NCBI RefSeq assembly: GCF_006265115.1
Contig: NZ_SMDR01000002.1
Coordinates: 371,743 to 435,742, forward strand
Length of the DNA: 64,000 nucleotides
Direction of reading: 5' to 3'
Source of the DNA: Arenimonas terrae
GTDB lineage: Bacteria; Pseudomonadota; Gammaproteobacteria; Xanthomonadales; Xanthomonadaceae
Both the position numbers and the translations under genes were made by a program. Of the stretch, positions 62,653-64,000 are shown one piece after another. The notes below the pieces were generated by a model, which saw nothing but the letters and a program-made list of their open reading frames with translations, did no database searches and was not told where the DNA came from. Positions within the stretch are counted from its first letter, which is position 1. Every line of letters begins with the position of its first letter.

Positions 62653-64000
62653 GGAAGCACAACGCCGCCTCAGGCTTGTGGATCGCAAACCCCTGCGCAT
62701 AGTCCACGCTCAGTCCGCGCAGCAGGTCGCGGGCGCGGTCGTCGGCCACCCATTCGGCCACGACCTGCAGTCCCAGCTGGTGGCCGATGTCGGTCACCGC
62801 GCGCACGATCGAATAGCTCACCGGGTCGGTCTCGATGTTGCGGATGAAACTGCCGTCGATCTTGATGAAGTCCACCGGCAGGTTCTTCAGGTAGCCGAAC
62901 GAGGCCATGCCCGAGCCGAAGTCGTCGAGCGAGAACTTGCAGCCGGCGCTGCGCAGCCGCTGCATGAACTCCACCGCGCGCGCCATGTTGCTCACCGCCG
63001 CGGTCTCGGTGATTTCGAAGCAGATGCGCTGCGGCGACACCCCGTAGTCCTCGAGCCGCTGCAGTACGAAGTCGGCGAAGCTGTCGTCCTCGAAGGTCGG
63101 GCCGGACAGGTTGATCGCGCAGAGCTTCACCGGCTTTCCGGAGGGGTGCAGCCGGCTGAAGTTGGCCAGGGCCGTGTCCACCACCCAGCGGTCGAGCTGC
63201 GGCATCAGGCCGAAGCGCTCCGCGGCCGGGATGAAGGCGCCCGGAGACACCATGCCGCCGTTTTCGTCGCGCAAACGGATCAGCAGCTCCATGTGCACGC
63301 CCTCGGCCTGCTCGCCGTGCCAGAGCGGCACCAGTTCCTGGTAGTGCAGCAGGAAGCGGCCCTCGTTGATCGCCTCGCGGATGCGCCCGGCCCACTCCAT
63401 TTCGGAGCGGCGCTGGGTGGTCTCCGAATCGTCTTCCGAGAACAGGTGCACGCGGTTGCGGCCGCGCTCCTTGGCCATGTAGCAGGCGGTGTCGGCGTGC
63501 GCCAGCAGCGCGCGCTGGCTCAGGCCGGGGCCGTCGAGCATCACCACGCCCATGCTGGCGCTGACGGTGTAGTTGCGCTGCTCCCAGCCGAACACGTAAC
63601 CGTCGATCTCCAGCCGCACGCGCTCGGCCAGCGCCATCGCCCGGGCTTCGTCGGTGTTCTCGACCAGGATCGCGAACTCGTCGCCGCCCAGCCGCGCCAC
63701 CACGGCATCGGCGGGCAGGATCCCGGCGAACAGCGCCGCCAGCTGCGCCAGCAGCTGGTCGCCGGCAAAGTGGCCCGAGGTGTCGTTGATCAGTTTGAAC
63801 TGGTCCAGGTCCATGTACAGCAGCGCGCCCCTCGGGCCGCCGGCGTCGAGCGCGGCGATGGCGGCGTTGAGCCGGCGCTCGAACTCGCGCCGGTTGTACA
63901 GGCCGGTCAGCGAATCGTGGGTCGCCTGGTAGCTCAGCTCCTCGCTGAGCACGCGCAGCTCGGTGATGTCGTTGGCGACGGCCAGCAGGTGCGGATGGCC
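62624..64000 (-). CDS. PAS-GGDEF-EAL cyclic-di-GMP signalling protein (5' end outside window)
   Basis: The window holds 458 C-terminal codons; the frame is open to base 64000 and starts within the end of a PAS-like domain (LLAVANDITELR). The GGDEF domain is complete with YMDLDQFKLIND and RLGGDEFAI. The EAL domain has MELLIRL, CAINLSG, CFEITET, DDFGSGM and KIDGSF, but the usual EGVE-type motif reads EWVADD, lacking the last Glu. It may therefore be a diguanylate cyclase with a weakened phosphodiesterase domain. It is convergent with apbE. Confidence 0.93.
   Translation of the reverse strand, partial: GHPHLLAVANDITELRVLSEELSYQATHDSLTGLYNRREFERRLNAAIAALDAGGPRGALLYMDLDQFKLINDTSGHFAGDQLLAQLAALFAGILPADAVVARLGGDEFAILVENTDEARAMALAERVRLEIDGYVFGWEQRNYTVSASMGVVMLDGPGLSQRALLAHADTACYMAKERGRNRVHLFSEDDSETTQRRSEMEWAGRIREAINEGRFLLHYQELVPLWHGEQAEGVHMELLIRLRDENGGMVSPGAFIPAAERFGLMPQLDRWVVDTALANFSRLHPSGKPVKLCAINLSGPTFEDDSFADFVLQRLEDYGVSPQRICFEITETAAVSNMARAVEFMQRLRSAGCKFSLDDFGSGMASFGYLKNLPVDFIKIDGSFIRNIETDPVSYSIVRAVTDIGHQLGLQVVAEWVADDRARDLLRGLSVDYAQGFAIHKPEAALCFRNQETVNRN

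Overview
This is a 64 kb chromosomal segment of a very GC-rich gammaproteobacterium. The gene content and order point to the order Lysobacterales (Xanthomonadales): a tkt/gap/pgk/pyk/fda glycolytic block on one strand, ponA divergent from pilMNOPQ, a gmk-rpoZ-spoT region beside yicC/rph, DUF1631 and PilZ proteins, and type B ribosomal protein L31. No rRNA, tRNA, CRISPR array, transposase or phage gene was seen. The species cannot be named from the sequence alone. Codons are strongly G/C-biased at third positions, so most of the very long antisense open frames are shadows.

Layout. 1-1980: a truncated RND efflux pump and its lipoprotein adaptor. 2.2-15 kb: central carbon metabolism on the minus strand (fda, pyk, a HAD phosphatase, pgk, gap), interrupted by a Sel1-repeat gene and a DUF3857/transglutaminase gene, plus a plus-strand GNAT-Sua5-membrane protein operon. 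The fda-pyk gap is a 629 bp non-coding stretch with strong inverted repeats. 15-18.5 kb: an OmpW-like porin, an S1/P1 nuclease and a BlaI/BlaR-type regulatory pair with duplicated operators. 18.6-23.1 kb: an acetyl-CoA hydrolase family enzyme and a persulfide/sulfide detoxification module (BigR-like repressor, DUF442 protein, persulfide dioxygenase, split YeeE/YedE transporter) controlled from one overlapping divergent promoter. 23-29.3 kb: transketolase, two translationally coupled sodium symporters and a cNMP-binding/EAL phosphodiesterase.

29.3-37.7 kb: the type IV pilus assembly operon pilMNOPQ, divergent from penicillin-binding protein 1A. 37.8-42.7 kb: citrate synthase, L31 type B, a nucleoside hydrolase with a probably leaderless mRNA, and RecG. 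42.8-48.9 kb holds the most intriguing locus: a TonB-dependent receptor, a diheme cytochrome lipoprotein and a parallel beta-helix lipoprotein in one tightly overlapping operon, divergent from an AraC-type regulator. The cytochrome/beta-helix pair recurs in bacteria but, as far as I know, has no assigned function.

48.9-56.4 kb: RidA, SpoT, RpoZ, Gmk, YicC, then Rph, RdgB, HemW and a small CPXCG protein. 56.4-58.6 kb: a cobalamin riboswitch and btuB. 58.6-64 kb: a DUF1631-PilZ-ApbE operon, convergent with a GGDEF-EAL protein that runs off the right end. The stop codons of apbE and the GGDEF-EAL gene both lie in the arms of one imperfect inverted repeat. Cyclic-di-GMP signalling (EAL, PilZ, GGDEF-EAL) and type IV pili are a recurrent theme of the right half.
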